From Burkholderiaceae bacterium (GTDB taxonomy: Bacteria; Pseudomonadota; Gammaproteobacteria; Burkholderiales; Burkholderiaceae), in the NCBI GenBank assembly GCA_017998575.1, contig JAGOCV010000044.1:1-18624 (forward strand): a DNA stretch of 18,624 bases, read 5' to 3'. Each line of letters starts with the position of its first letter. Within the stretch, counting starts at the first letter, position 1. The translations under genes were made by a program, and so were the position numbers. Under the pieces are notes generated by a model. It searched no databases. It was not told where the DNA came from and saw nothing but the letters and a program-made list of their open reading frames with translations. Shown in pieces: positions 1 to 7,802 of this stretch.

Positions 1-2
1 AG

Positions 3-1109
3 AACTGCCTCAGCGGGCTGCGCGCGCCGGCGCGTGCCGTGGGCGTGAACGAAGCGACCTTCTCGCGGTACACGCAGGGCCTGCAGCCCGACATGAGCGT
101 GATCGACAAACTCAACTTCCAGCCCGAGTTCCGCACCGCGATCTGGGACTACCTCGCCGGCCTGGTGGACGAGCAGCGCGTGGCCGAGGGCAAGGCCCTG
201 CTCACCCAGCACGCCGACACGCTGCAGCGCGTGCAGGAACGCTTCGGCGTGGACCCGGCCACGGTGGTCGCCGTGTGGGGCGTGGAAAGCAACTTCGGCC
301 AGACCTTCGGCAAATCGCCGCTGGTGCAGTCGCTGGGCACGCTGTCGTGCTTCGGCCGCCGGCAGGCCTATTTCCGCACCGAGTTCTACGCCACGCTGCG
401 CATCCTGCAGGCCGGGCACATCACGGCCGAGCGGCTGGTGGGCTCCTGGGCTGGCGCCTTCGGCCACACGCAATTCATGCCCAGCACCTTCGAGCGGCTG
501 GCGGTGGACTTCGACGGCGACGGCCGCGCCGACCTGATGGACAGCACGCCCGACGCCCTCGCCTCGACCGCCAACTTCCTCGCCAAGGCCGGCTGGCAAA
601 GCGGCCAGCCCTGGGGCTTCGAGGTGAAGCTGCCGCCCGGTTTCAACACCACCAACGAAGGCCGGCGCACCAAGCGCAGCATGGACGACTGGTCGGCGCG
701 CGGCGTGAAGCGGGTGGACGGCTCCCCCCTGCCGCCCGGCGGCAGTGCCGGCCTGCTCACGCCCGCCGGACCGCAAGGGCCGGCCTTCCTGGTGCTGCGC
801 AACTTCGACGCGATCTACAGCTACAACGCGGCCGAGAGCTACGGCCTGGCCATCGCGCACCTGTCGGACCGCCTGCGCGGCGACGGCCCCTTCGTCACCC
901 CCTGGCCGACCGACGACCCCGGCCTCTCGCGCGCCGAGCGCCGCGAAGTGCAGACCCTGCTGATCGCCCGCGGCCACGACATCGGCGAGGTCGACGGCAT
1001 GCTCGGCGAGAAGAGCCGCGTGGCCATCCGCGCCGAGCAACAGCGCCTGGGCCATGAGAGCAACGGGCGCGCTGGCCAGAAACTGCTGCGCGCGCTGCGC
1101 GGCGGCTGA
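3..1109 (+). CDS. Lytic murein transglycosylase (MltB-like SLT_2 domain plus peptidoglycan-binding domain), 5'-partial
   Basis: The enzyme cleaves the glycan strands of peptidoglycan non-hydrolytically in the periplasm, leaving anhydro-muramyl ends. The open frame runs in from the left edge: codons from position 3 (N-C-L-S-G-L-R) already match the family, so the GTG at 39 is not the true start and the signal peptide lies outside the window. The catalytic glutamate is in the motif VWGVESNFG, codon 285-287. Further family motifs are AGAFGHTQFMPSTF (from about 450) and DFDGDGRADLMDS (from about 509). The last 65 residues, beginning DPGLSRAERREVQ, form a peptidoglycan-binding type 1 domain. The stop TGA is at 1107-1109, three bases from the stop of the convergent regulator gene. 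Identity as an SLT_2-type transglycosylase is firm; which Mlt paralogue it is, is not. Confidence 0.93.
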   Translation, partial: NCLSGLRAPARAVGVNEATFSRYTQGLQPDMSVIDKLNFQPEFRTAIWDYLAGLVDEQRVAEGKALLTQHADTLQRVQERFGVDPATVVAVWGVESNFGQTFGKSPLVQSLGTLSCFGRRQAYFRTEFYATLRILQAGHITAERLVGSWAGAFGHTQFMPSTFERLAVDFDGDGRADLMDSTPDALASTANFLAKAGWQSGQPWGFEVKLPPGFNTTNEGRRTKRSMDDWSARGVKRVDGSPLPPGGSAGLLTPAGPQGPAFLVLRNFDAIYSYNAAESYGLAIAHLSDRLRGDGPFVTPWPTDDPGLSRAERREVQTLLIARGHDIGEVDGMLGEKSRVAIRAEQQRLGHESNGRAGQKLLRALRGG

Positions 1110-1112
1110 CGC

Positions 1113-2087
1113 TCAGGCGCCCGCTCGCGCCAGGTTGCGCGCGAGGCGCTCGCCGGCGGCGCGCAGGCGCTCGTGCAGCCGGGGCGGCTCCAGCACGTCG
1201 AAGTCCACGTCCATCGCCATGAGCCAGTAGGCGAGGGAGTCCAGCGAGTCCCGCTGGCCGACGCCACAGCGCATGAGGCAGCTCGCCTCGTCGATCGCCT
1301 CCAGCGTGGCGGCCGAGGGCGGGATGGTGCGCGCCATCACGTCCCGGGGCCGGTGCAGCACGACGCGCGCCTCGTCGCCCTGCTGCACGCCGGCCAGCGT
1401 GCCCGAGACGTAGGCGCGCAGGTCGCCCGCCGGCGGTGGGCGGGGCGCGAAATGCGCCCGGGTGGCCGGCGCGCCCTCCACGCGGTCAATGCGAAAGGTG
1501 CGCCAATCGTCGCGCGCCGGGTCCCAGGCCACGAGATACCAGCGGCTGCCGGTGTGCACCAGGCCCTGTGGCTCCACCACGCGATCGGTGCTCTGGCCGC
1601 GCATGTCGCGGTAACGGAAACCCACCTGCAGCTGGTCGCGGCAGGCCGTGGCCAGCGTCGCCAGCACGCTGGCGTCGATGGTCGGCCCGATGCGCTGCAT
1701 GGGCAGGATGGCCGAGCGCAGCGCGTCGGTGCGGCGGCGCAGCCGCGCGGGCATCACCTGCTCCAGCTTCACCAGCGCGCGCAGCGACCCCTCCTCCACC
1801 CCGCTCACGGTGCCGGACGCGGCCACCTGCAAGGCGATCGCCACGGCCAGCGCCTCGTCATCGGCCAGCAACAACGGCGGCAACGTCTGGCCGGCGCGGA
1901 AGGCGTAGCCGCCGGCCACCCCGCTGCTGGCGTGGATGGGGTAGCCGAGCTGGCGCAAGCGGTCGATGTCGCGCCGCAGGGTGCGCGGGTGCACCTCCAG
2001 GCGCTCGGCCAGTTCGTGGCCGGGCCAGTGGGCGCGCGTCTGCAGCAGCGACAGCACCCGCAACAGCCGTGAGGACGAGGACAACAT
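1113..2087 (-). CDS. HTH (DeoR-like) transcriptional regulator with WYL domain, YafY type
   Basis: A 324-residue DNA-binding regulator. Residues 1-60 form a winged helix-turn-helix: LLRVLSLLQTRAHWPGHELAERL, then the recognition helix region HPRTLRRDIDRLRQLGYPI. The WYL domain occupies roughly residues 140-240, with the name-giving W183-Y184-L185 in SRWYLVAWDP and the following DDWRTFRIDRVE. WYL domains are thought to sense ligands or nucleic acids. The gene is divergent from a glutathione S-transferase gene, with 107 bp between the two start codons. Regulators of this family often control such a divergent neighbour, so the transferase is the likeliest target. No strong Shine-Dalgarno is seen before the ATG at 2087. 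The family call is secure; the effector is unknown. Confidence 0.93.
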   Translation of the reverse strand: MLSSSSRLLRVLSLLQTRAHWPGHELAERLEVHPRTLRRDIDRLRQLGYPIHASSGVAGGYAFRAGQTLPPLLLADDEALAVAIALQVAASGTVSGVEEGSLRALVKLEQVMPARLRRRTDALRSAILPMQRIGPTIDASVLATLATACRDQLQVGFRYRDMRGQSTDRVVEPQGLVHTGSRWYLVAWDPARDDWRTFRIDRVEGAPATRAHFAPRPPPAGDLRAYVSGTLAGVQQGDEARVVLHRPRDVMARTIPPSAATLEAIDEASCLMRCGVGQRDSLDSLAYWLMAMDVDFDVLEPPRLHERLRAAGERLARNLARAGA

Positions 2088-2120
2088 GCCCAGACTCTAC
2101 CGCCTATCGAGGGCCGATTC

Positions 2121-2140
2121 TGTCCGCAATGAATGCGACA
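2121..2140. promoter_or_regulatory. Imperfect inverted repeat between the divergent WYL-regulator and GST genes
   Basis: In the 107-bp divergent spacer, TGTCCGCA (2121-2128) and TGCGACA (2134-2140) form an inverted repeat around five bases. The only flaw is one extra C in the left arm. Its position between two divergent starts fits an operator for the WYL regulator. This is inference from symmetry and position; no known consensus was matched. Confidence 0.35.
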
Positions 2141-2194
2141 TTGGCCCCCTGCCCGGCGCGGTGCCGGGTCCAACCCTCAACCCAGGAGCCCACC

Positions 2195-2800
2195 ATGTCC
2201 AAGATCGTTCTCTACTGGCACCCCATGTCCAGCGCCACCCCCATCGCCTGCGCCCTGGCCGAACTCGGCGTGCCGCACGAACGCGTGAAGATCGACATCC
2301 ATGCCGGTGAACAGCGCAGGCCCGACTACCTGGCGCTCAACCCGAACGGCAAGGTGCCCACGCTGACGGTGGACGGTGCGCCTATGTTCGAAGCCCTGGC
2401 CATCCACCTCTGGCTCGCGGGGCAGTACGGCGTGGAGCGCGGTCTGTGGCCGGCCGAAGGCACGCCCGAACGCCTGCAGGCCATGGCCTGGAGCGTGTGG
2501 TCTTACGTGACGTACGGCGCCCAGCTGGTGCGGCTGCAGGCAGCGCGCGACATGGGCACACCCGACGACGCGCATGGCCAGGCGGGCCACAAGGCCATGG
2601 ACGAACTGCTCGCGCTGCTCGATCAGCGACTGGCCGCGCAGCCCTGGATGCTGGGCGCGGACTATTCGATGGCCGACCTGATCGTGGGCTCGGTGATCGG
2701 CTACAGCGCCTACATCGGTGCGCCGGTGCAGAAGCACGCGCACGTGCTGGCCTGGCTGGGGAAGGTCCAGGCCCGGCCGGCCATGCAGATCGAGGCTTAA
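2195..2800 (+). CDS. Glutathione S-transferase family protein
   Basis: A 201-residue cytosolic GST. The N-terminal thioredoxin-like domain spans about residues 1-80, with KVPTL carrying the cis-proline P55 of the glutathione site. An all-helical C-terminal domain follows, with the MLGADYSMADL motif (around 149-159) that matches the N-capping box region of GSTs. The start is ATG 2195, preceded by AGGAG at 2184-2188 with a six-base spacer; the open frame extends far upstream but without support. The usual Glu-Ser pair before the AI motif reads E66-A67 here (MFEALAI), which is unusual. Candidate catalytic serines are S12/S13 near the N terminus. The gene is divergent from the WYL regulator and convergent with the YbjQ-like gene. 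Natural substrate unknown. Confidence 0.93.
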   Translation: MSKIVLYWHPMSSATPIACALAELGVPHERVKIDIHAGEQRRPDYLALNPNGKVPTLTVDGAPMFEALAIHLWLAGQYGVERGLWPAEGTPERLQAMAWSVWSYVTYGAQLVRLQAARDMGTPDDAHGQAGHKAMDELLALLDQRLAAQPWMLGADYSMADLIVGSVIGYSAYIGAPVQKHAHVLAWLGKVQARPAMQIEA

Positions 2801-3141
2801 AGCTTCACCGCGGTGCCGCTCACAGCGACCATCATCATCCCGTTGGTCTCGCCCAGCACCTCGTAGTCGAAGTCGATGCCGATCACGCCGGTGGCGCCCA
2901 TCTCGCGTGCCGATTCGATGAGGTCTTCCATGGCCGCATCGCGCGCGCCCGAGAGGGCTCGCTCGTAACCGCCGGCGCGGCCACCCACCACGTCGCGCAC
3001 CGACGAGAACAGATCGCGAAAGATGTTGGCGCCGATGATGGCTTCGCCATGCACGATGCCCAGATACTGCGAGCGCTCGATGCCCGGCGGCAGCGTAGTG
3101 GCAAGAAAGAAACCGTCCGTGCTTTTCGAGAACCAGCCCAT
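2797..3141 (-). CDS. YbjQ family (UPF0145, putative heavy-metal-binding) protein
   Basis: A 114-residue protein of a small widespread family whose members assemble as pentamers; the function is not firmly established, and a heavy-metal-binding role was proposed from sequence. Family hallmarks are visible: the central IVHGEAIIGANIFRD, the helix YERALSGARDAAMEDLI, GATGVIGIDFDYE and the C-terminal VSGTAVKL. ATG 3141 is chosen over an upstream in-frame ATG at 3213 because GGAG lies seven bases before it and the family begins close to this point. The upstream extension has no family similarity. The stop codon (TAA, complement of 2797-2799) interlocks with the TAA of the convergent GST gene (2798-2800). 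Confidence 0.88.
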   Translation of the reverse strand: MGWFSKSTDGFFLATTLPPGIERSQYLGIVHGEAIIGANIFRDLFSSVRDVVGGRAGGYERALSGARDAAMEDLIESAREMGATGVIGIDFDYEVLGETNGMMMVAVSGTAVKL

Positions 3142-3218
3142 GTGAACACTCCACTGACGCACCGCCAGATGGGTGCCAGAGCATGGTAGCGCGGCAACGA
3201 CGAAGTGCCCCATCCAGG

Positions 3219-3322
3219 GGCATCAAGGGTCCGGCTCCGCCGGCCCAAGATGCCGTCCCCCCTCGAAGCGCCGAAGGCGCGCCACGGAGGGGGGAAGCCG
3301 CGCAGCGGCGCAGGGGGGTGTT
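3219..3322 (-). repeat. Structured intergenic repeat, copy A (104 bp)
   Basis: This stretch matches 11532-11635 in inverted orientation without gaps, 99 of 104 bases. Read on the minus strand it starts four bases after the stop codon of the efflux transporter gene. It folds into three hairpins. The first is GCCGC/GCGGC (3297-3301 with 3305-3309). The second is an 8-bp stem CCCCCCTC/GAGGGGGG (3257-3264 with 3287-3294) enclosing an inner GCGCC/GGCGC stem. The third is CCGGC/GCCGG plus three more G-C pairs across a bulge (3227-3235 with 3239-3246). It carries no ORF and no T-tract. It could be a REP-like palindromic element or an mRNA 3'-end structure. Confidence 0.9.
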
Positions 3323-3326
3323 TCTG

Positions 3327-4937
3327 TCAGTGCGCGCCGCCTGCGTCGACCGCCGCGCCGTGCACCGGCTTGGAGAACCAGATCACCGCCACCAGCACGA
3401 AGAACAGCGCTGCGGACAGGTAGAACAGGTCGGTCACGGCCAGCGTGTACGCCTGCTGGTTGATCATGCGGTCGATGTTGGCCAGCGCCTGTTCGCGGCT
3501 CAGGCCGCTGCCCATGAGCTGGTCCAGCGTGGCCATGGCGGTGGCGTTGCCGTTGTGGATGGATTCCACCAGCTGCGCGTGGTGCAGCGAGGCCCGGCTG
3601 TCCCACAGCGTGGTGAACAGCGAGGTGCCCACCGCACCGGCGGTGATGCGCACGAAGTTGGACAGGCCGGCGGCCGAGGGCGTCTGATGCGGCTGAAGGC
3701 CCGAGAACACAATGGCCTGCAACGGGATGAAGAAGAACGCCATGGCCGCCCCCTGCAACAGCGTGGGGATCAGGATGGTCATGAAGTCGGCCTGGGTGTT
3801 GAAGTGCGAGCGCATCCACAGCACCACGCCAAAACCGATGAAGGCCACCGTCGCGAGCTTGCGCGGGTCGATGCGGCTCACGTTCTTGCCCACCCAGGGC
3901 GAGAGCACGATGGCCAGCAGGCCCACGGGCGCGGTGGCCAGCCCGGCCCAGGTCGCCGTGTAGCCCATGTGCTGCTGCAGCCACAGCGGCAACAGCACCA
4001 CGTTGCCGAAGAACAGGCCGTAGGCGATGGACAGCGCGAGCGTGCCGGTGACAAAGTTGCGCCGCGCGAACAGGCGGATCTCCACGATCGGGTGCCGGTC
4101 GGTCAGCTCCCAGGCCAGGAAGAACAGGAAACTCACCACCGCGACCACGGCCAGCGCGACGATCTCGCCCGACGCGAACCAGTCCAGCTCCTTGCCCATG
4201 TCGATCATGATCTGCATCGCGCCGACGAACAGCACCAGCAGCACCAGGCCGACCACGTCCAGCGGCACGCGGCGCGGGCCTGGGTCGCGGCTGCGGTAGA
4301 TGGACCAGGTGAGCGCGGCCGCCCCCAGGCCGACCGGGATGTTGATGTAGAACATCCACGGCCACCAGATGTTGTCGGTGATCCCGCCACCCAGCAGCGG
4401 CCCGGCCACCGGCGCGACCAGCACGGTCATGCCCCACATCGCCATCGCCGTGCCCGCCAGGGCACGCGGGTAGCTCGCCAGCAGCAGCGTCTGCGAAAGC
4501 GGAATCATCGGGCCGGCCACCAGGCCCTGCAGCACGCGGAACGCGATCAGCATGCCGATGTTCGGCGCCAGGCCGCACAGCCACGAAGCGACCACGAACA
4601 GCAGCACGCTCATGGTGAACAGGCGCACCTGCCCGAAGCGCTGCGTGAGCCAGCCGGTGAGCGGCACCGAGATGGCATTGGCCACCGCGAACGAGGTGAT
4701 GACCCAGGTGCCCTGCGCCGGGCTCACGCCCATGTCGCCCGCGATCGCGGGAATGGACACGTTGGCGATCGAGGTGTCGAGCACGTTCATGAACGTGGCC
4801 AGCGAGAGCGCGAGCGTGCCCAGCACCAGCTGCGTGCCCTTGAGCGGCTCGAATGCCGGCGGCGCGGCGCTCGGCGCGGGCGGCGCAGGCGCGGCGGACG
4901 AAGACCCCGGCGCGGGAAGAGCGTGGCTGTCGGCCAT
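3327..4937 (-). CDS. emrB: DHA2-family MFS multidrug efflux transporter, EmrB type
   Basis: A 536-residue inner-membrane proton-driven exporter of the DHA2 (14-helix) family. An Ala/Pro-rich cytoplasmic tail of about 30 residues precedes the first helix. The helix-1 motif LDTSIANVSIPAIAGDMG contains the conserved acidic residue D54. The antiporter motif C region appears as VLVAPVAGPLLGGGI, followed by the DHA2-typical WWPWMFYINIPVGL. It is the last gene of marR-outer membrane factor-emrA-emrB and starts 17 bases after the emrA stop. With the adaptor and the outer-membrane channel it would expel hydrophobic compounds directly out of the cell. Length is close to the family norm of about 510 plus the N-terminal tail. 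Substrate unknown. Confidence 0.96.
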   Translation of the reverse strand: MADSHALPAPGSSSAAPAPPAPSAAPPAFEPLKGTQLVLGTLALSLATFMNVLDTSIANVSIPAIAGDMGVSPAQGTWVITSFAVANAISVPLTGWLTQRFGQVRLFTMSVLLFVVASWLCGLAPNIGMLIAFRVLQGLVAGPMIPLSQTLLLASYPRALAGTAMAMWGMTVLVAPVAGPLLGGGITDNIWWPWMFYINIPVGLGAAALTWSIYRSRDPGPRRVPLDVVGLVLLVLFVGAMQIMIDMGKELDWFASGEIVALAVVAVVSFLFFLAWELTDRHPIVEIRLFARRNFVTGTLALSIAYGLFFGNVVLLPLWLQQHMGYTATWAGLATAPVGLLAIVLSPWVGKNVSRIDPRKLATVAFIGFGVVLWMRSHFNTQADFMTILIPTLLQGAAMAFFFIPLQAIVFSGLQPHQTPSAAGLSNFVRITAGAVGTSLFTTLWDSRASLHHAQLVESIHNGNATAMATLDQLMGSGLSREQALANIDRMINQQAYTLAVTDLFYLSAALFFVLVAVIWFSKPVHGAAVDAGGAH

Positions 4938-4954
4938 GTTCGATCAGCGCCGGT

Positions 4955-6250
4955 TCAGCGGGCCAGGGCCAGCGAGTCGGTCGTCACCGGTGCGGCCGGT
5001 GCCACGGGCGCGGCGGGCTTGCGCAGTGCCGCCGTGGCGCGCGCCAGGCCGCCGCCGTGCTGGCCGATGATCTGCTGCACACGGGCATCGGCCTCGCGGT
5101 TGTCCTGCTCGAACACGGCGGTCTGCACTTCCTGCGACGCGGCGGCCGCATCGGCCAGCATGCGGCCGTCGGTCTTGCTCACGTCCACGCGCGCTTCCAT
5201 CGACAGGCCCAGGCGCAGCGGATGGTCCACCAGCTCCTTCGCATCCAGGCGCACGCGCACCGGCACGCGCTGCACCACCTTGATCCAATTGCCGGTCGCG
5301 TTCTGTGCCGGCAGCAGCGCGAAGGCCGCGCCGGTGCCCGCGCCCAGGCCCTCGATGGTGCCGTGGTACTTCACGTTCTTGCCGTACACGTCGGCGATGA
5401 GCTCCACCGGCTGACCGAGCCGCAGGTTCTTGAGCTGGCTTTCCTTGAAGTTGGCGTCCACCCAGACCTGGTCGAGCGCGATCACCGACAGCAGCGGCGA
5501 ACCGGCCGGCACGCGCTGGCCCAGCTGCACGTTGCGGCGCGCCACATAGCCGGCCACCGGCGCCTGCAGCTCGACGCGCTTGAGCGCGACGTAGGCCTCG
5601 CGCACGCGCGCCGACGCGCGCAGCACGCTGGGGTGCTGATCCACGGCGATGCCTTCGGTCAGCGTCTGGTTCGAGGCCAGCTGCTCCTTCGCGGCCAGCA
5701 CGGCCGCGCGGGCGGCCTCGGCGCTGCTGCGCGCGGCGGCGAGCTGGGCCGTGGCGTGCTTGAACTCTTCCTGGCCGACAGCGCCCGAGGCCACCAGCGG
5801 CTGGCGCCGCGCCACGTCGTCCTGCAGGCGCTGCAGGTCGGCCTGCGCGCGCGCCAGGTCGGCTTCGCGCAGCGCGATCTGCGCGCCCTGGGTGCGGTTG
5901 TTGGCGTAGAGCGTGCGCACCTCGCGCACGGTCTGCGCCAGCTGGGCCTCGGCCTGCTCCAGCGCGATCTTCGCGTCGGTCGGGTCCAGGCGCACCAGCC
6001 ACTGGCCGGCCTGCACATGGTCGTTGTCGTTGGCGTTGATCGCCACCACCGTGCCCGCCACCTGCGGCGTGATCTGTACGAGGTTGCCCTGCACGTAGGC
6101 GTTGTCGGTGGTCTCGAAATGGTTGAGCACCAGCGCCCAGTAGGCGGCGTAGCCCAGGCCGGCGGCGAGCACGACCGCGCTCACGGCGGTCAGGGCCTTC
6201 TTGCGGGCGGGATTGCCTTGCGGTGCGGTGGTATCGGAAGGGGTGGTCAT
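4955..6250 (-). CDS. emrA: Membrane fusion (periplasmic adaptor) protein, EmrA/HlyD type
   Basis: A 431-residue adaptor linking the inner-membrane transporter to the outer-membrane channel. A short cytoplasmic N terminus (RKK at 16-18) is followed by one membrane anchor at about residues 19-41. The biotinyl-lipoyl half-motif ETTDNAYVQGNLVQI follows at once, then a long periplasmic alpha-hairpin rich in Ala, Gln, Leu and Glu (about 85-205). The second lipoyl half (VELQAPVAGYVARRNV) and the beta-barrel (VWVDANFKESQLKNL, LIADVYG) come next. The ATG at 6250 is chosen because GGAG lies six bases before it and the anchor begins right after. The C-terminal tail is Ala/Pro-rich. It lies 41 bases after the outer-membrane factor gene and is probably co-transcribed with it. 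Confidence 0.95.
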   Translation of the reverse strand: MTTPSDTTAPQGNPARKKALTAVSAVVLAAGLGYAAYWALVLNHFETTDNAYVQGNLVQITPQVAGTVVAINANDNDHVQAGQWLVRLDPTDAKIALEQAEAQLAQTVREVRTLYANNRTQGAQIALREADLARAQADLQRLQDDVARRQPLVASGAVGQEEFKHATAQLAAARSSAEAARAAVLAAKEQLASNQTLTEGIAVDQHPSVLRASARVREAYVALKRVELQAPVAGYVARRNVQLGQRVPAGSPLLSVIALDQVWVDANFKESQLKNLRLGQPVELIADVYGKNVKYHGTIEGLGAGTGAAFALLPAQNATGNWIKVVQRVPVRVRLDAKELVDHPLRLGLSMEARVDVSKTDGRMLADAAAASQEVQTAVFEQDNREADARVQQIIGQHGGGLARATAALRKPAAPVAPAAPVTTDSLALAR

Positions 6251-6291
6251 GAGAGGCTCCGTTGGTCGGTGAGCAAGATGAAAAAAAGGAA

Positions 6292-7743
6292 TCAGTGCGA
6301 GGCCGGGGCATCGGTCTCGAAGCCGCCGCCCAGGGCGCGCACCAGCGCCACCTGGGTGGACAGGGCCCGCGCCTGCAGGTCCACGGTCTGGCGCCGCTGG
6401 TTGAACAGCGAGGTCTCGGCACTGAGCACGGTGAGGTAACCGCTCAGGCCCGCCTGGTAACGCTGGGTGGCGATGTCGTAGGCCGCTTCGGCGGCGCTGC
6501 GCGCCTGCGCCTGCTGCTCGCGCTGGCGCTCCAGCGACTGGCGGGCGTTGAGCTGGTCGGCGGTGTCGCGCACGGCTTCGAGCACCGCGCCGTTGTAGCT
6601 TTCGATGGCCGCGTCGAGGTCCGCAGTGCGGGTGCGCAGCTGCGCGCGCAGGCGACCGGCGTCGAAGATCGGCAGGTGGATCGCCGGCCCGATGCCGTAG
6701 TGCTGGCTGCCCGACTCCACCAGGCGGTCCAGGCCGATGCTGGACAGGCCCACGAAGGCGGTGAGGCTCACGTTGGGATAGAACTGAGCCTTGGACACGT
6801 CCACCCCCTTGGTGGCCGCCTCCATGCGCCAGCGGGCGGCGGTGATGTCGGGGCGGCGGCCCAGCAGGTCGGCCGGCAGCACCTCGGGCAGCGCCAGCGG
6901 GCGCAGGGCCTGCAGGTCGGGCTTGAGCTGGTCGAAGCTCTGCGGCGGCTGGGCGGCGAGCGCGGCCAGCGCGTGGCGCGTGGCGGCGATCTGCTCGTCG
7001 ATCTGCTCGATCTGTACGCGCGCATCGGGCAGCGCGCCCTCGCCTTGCTTGAGCTCCACACGCGTGTCCAGCCCGGCGTCCACGCGCTGGCGGATCAGGC
7101 CCAGCATCTGCTCGCGCTGCACCAGGGCCTGCTGCGCCACCTCGCGCTGCGCCAGCAGGCGGCCGAGCTGCACATAGGTCTGCGCCACGTTGCTCGCCAG
7201 CACGTTGCGCGCGGCCTGCAGGTCGGCGGCGGCGGCGCGCTCGCTGCCCACGGCCGCTTCGATCGCCGAACGGTGCAGGCCGAAAAAGTCGAACTCCCAG
7301 CTGCCCGCGATCTGTGCGTTGGCCAGCGTGCGGGTGGAGCCACCCAGCGGCGCGGGGTAGATGCTGTTGGCGCTGAAGTGCTGGCGCGTCGCGTCGGCGC
7401 TGCCGGTGATCTTCAGGCCATCGGCGGCCTCCTCGCCCGCCGTGGCGGCCTGGGCGCGCCGCAGGCGGGCCTGCGCCACTTTCAAGGAAGGCTGGGCCTG
7501 CAGGGCCTGGTCGATCACGCGAACCAGGGACGCATCGCCCCAGCTGCGCCACCAGTCGGCCGGCACGGGCAGCGGGGCCCCACCGCTCGCGGGCTGGGCC
7601 AGGCCCGCGGCCTGCGGCGCCAGCGCGGTCGATTGCGACTGGATGCCGGCGCTGCTGGCGCAACCGGCCAGCACGGCGGCCAGCGCCACCGCGCTCAGGG
7701 CGGCGGCGGTGCGGCGAACGGAAGATGTTTGATAAGGCTTCAT
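6292..7743 (-). CDS. Outer-membrane efflux lipoprotein, NodT/OprM-type TolC family
   Basis: A 483-residue outer-membrane channel. The signal peptide ends in a lipobox L-A-G-C with the modified cysteine at residue 28 from the ATG, so the mature protein is lipidated. Two outer-membrane efflux domains follow. Visible family motifs include DWWRSWGDASLVRVIDQAL near the N terminus, WEFDFFGLHRSAIEAA, LLGRRPDITAARWRMEAA at mid-protein (the domain boundary), and RYQAGLSGYLTVLSAE near the C terminus. ATG 7743 is taken as the start; a TTG four codons upstream (7755) would overlap the candidate operator. No clear Shine-Dalgarno is visible for either. The gene follows marR by about 60 bases on the same strand and supplies the exit duct for the EmrAB pump. 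Confidence 0.94.
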   Translation of the reverse strand: MKPYQTSSVRRTAAALSAVALAAVLAGCASSAGIQSQSTALAPQAAGLAQPASGGAPLPVPADWWRSWGDASLVRVIDQALQAQPSLKVAQARLRRAQAATAGEEAADGLKITGSADATRQHFSANSIYPAPLGGSTRTLANAQIAGSWEFDFFGLHRSAIEAAVGSERAAAADLQAARNVLASNVAQTYVQLGRLLAQREVAQQALVQREQMLGLIRQRVDAGLDTRVELKQGEGALPDARVQIEQIDEQIAATRHALAALAAQPPQSFDQLKPDLQALRPLALPEVLPADLLGRRPDITAARWRMEAATKGVDVSKAQFYPNVSLTAFVGLSSIGLDRLVESGSQHYGIGPAIHLPIFDAGRLRAQLRTRTADLDAAIESYNGAVLEAVRDTADQLNARQSLERQREQQAQARSAAEAAYDIATQRYQAGLSGYLTVLSAETSLFNQRRQTVDLQARALSTQVALVRALGGGFETDAPASH

Positions 7744-7755
7744 TTGCTTAGGCAA
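7744..7755. promoter_or_regulatory. Candidate MarR operator in front of the outer-membrane factor gene
   Basis: TTGCTTAGGCAA is palindromic except for one mismatched pair, and differs at two positions from the 12-mer at 8299-8310 in the marR promoter. It directly abuts the ATG at 7743, so a bound repressor would block the 5' end of the pump mRNA region. MarR proteins bind short palindromes near their own promoters. The assignment rests on symmetry, sharing between two sites and position. Confidence 0.55.
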
Positions 7756-7802
7756 GTAATTGGGTCAACAAGGCGGTCAGGCAGGCGTGGTCTGACGACC
7801 CG

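Noticed and set aside
1436..2194. Upstream extension of the GST reading frame
   Set aside because: The extension is Arg/Pro/Ala-rich antisense of the WYL regulator. The ATG at 2195 has a good Shine-Dalgarno and starts the GST fold.
3219..3322. Repeat copy A as an ordinary intrinsic terminator
   Set aside because: The hairpins are strong but no T-tract follows any of them on the minus strand, and the same element occurs inside an operon as copy B.
3183..5414. A 743-codon plus-strand open frame opposite the efflux transporter and the end of the adaptor gene
   Set aside because: Its translation is rich in His, Arg, Gln and Ala with no domain, as expected for the antisense of GC-rich genes. The minus-strand EmrB and EmrA proteins are clear. 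The same applies to the long plus-strand frames at 4853-6439 and 6262-7854.
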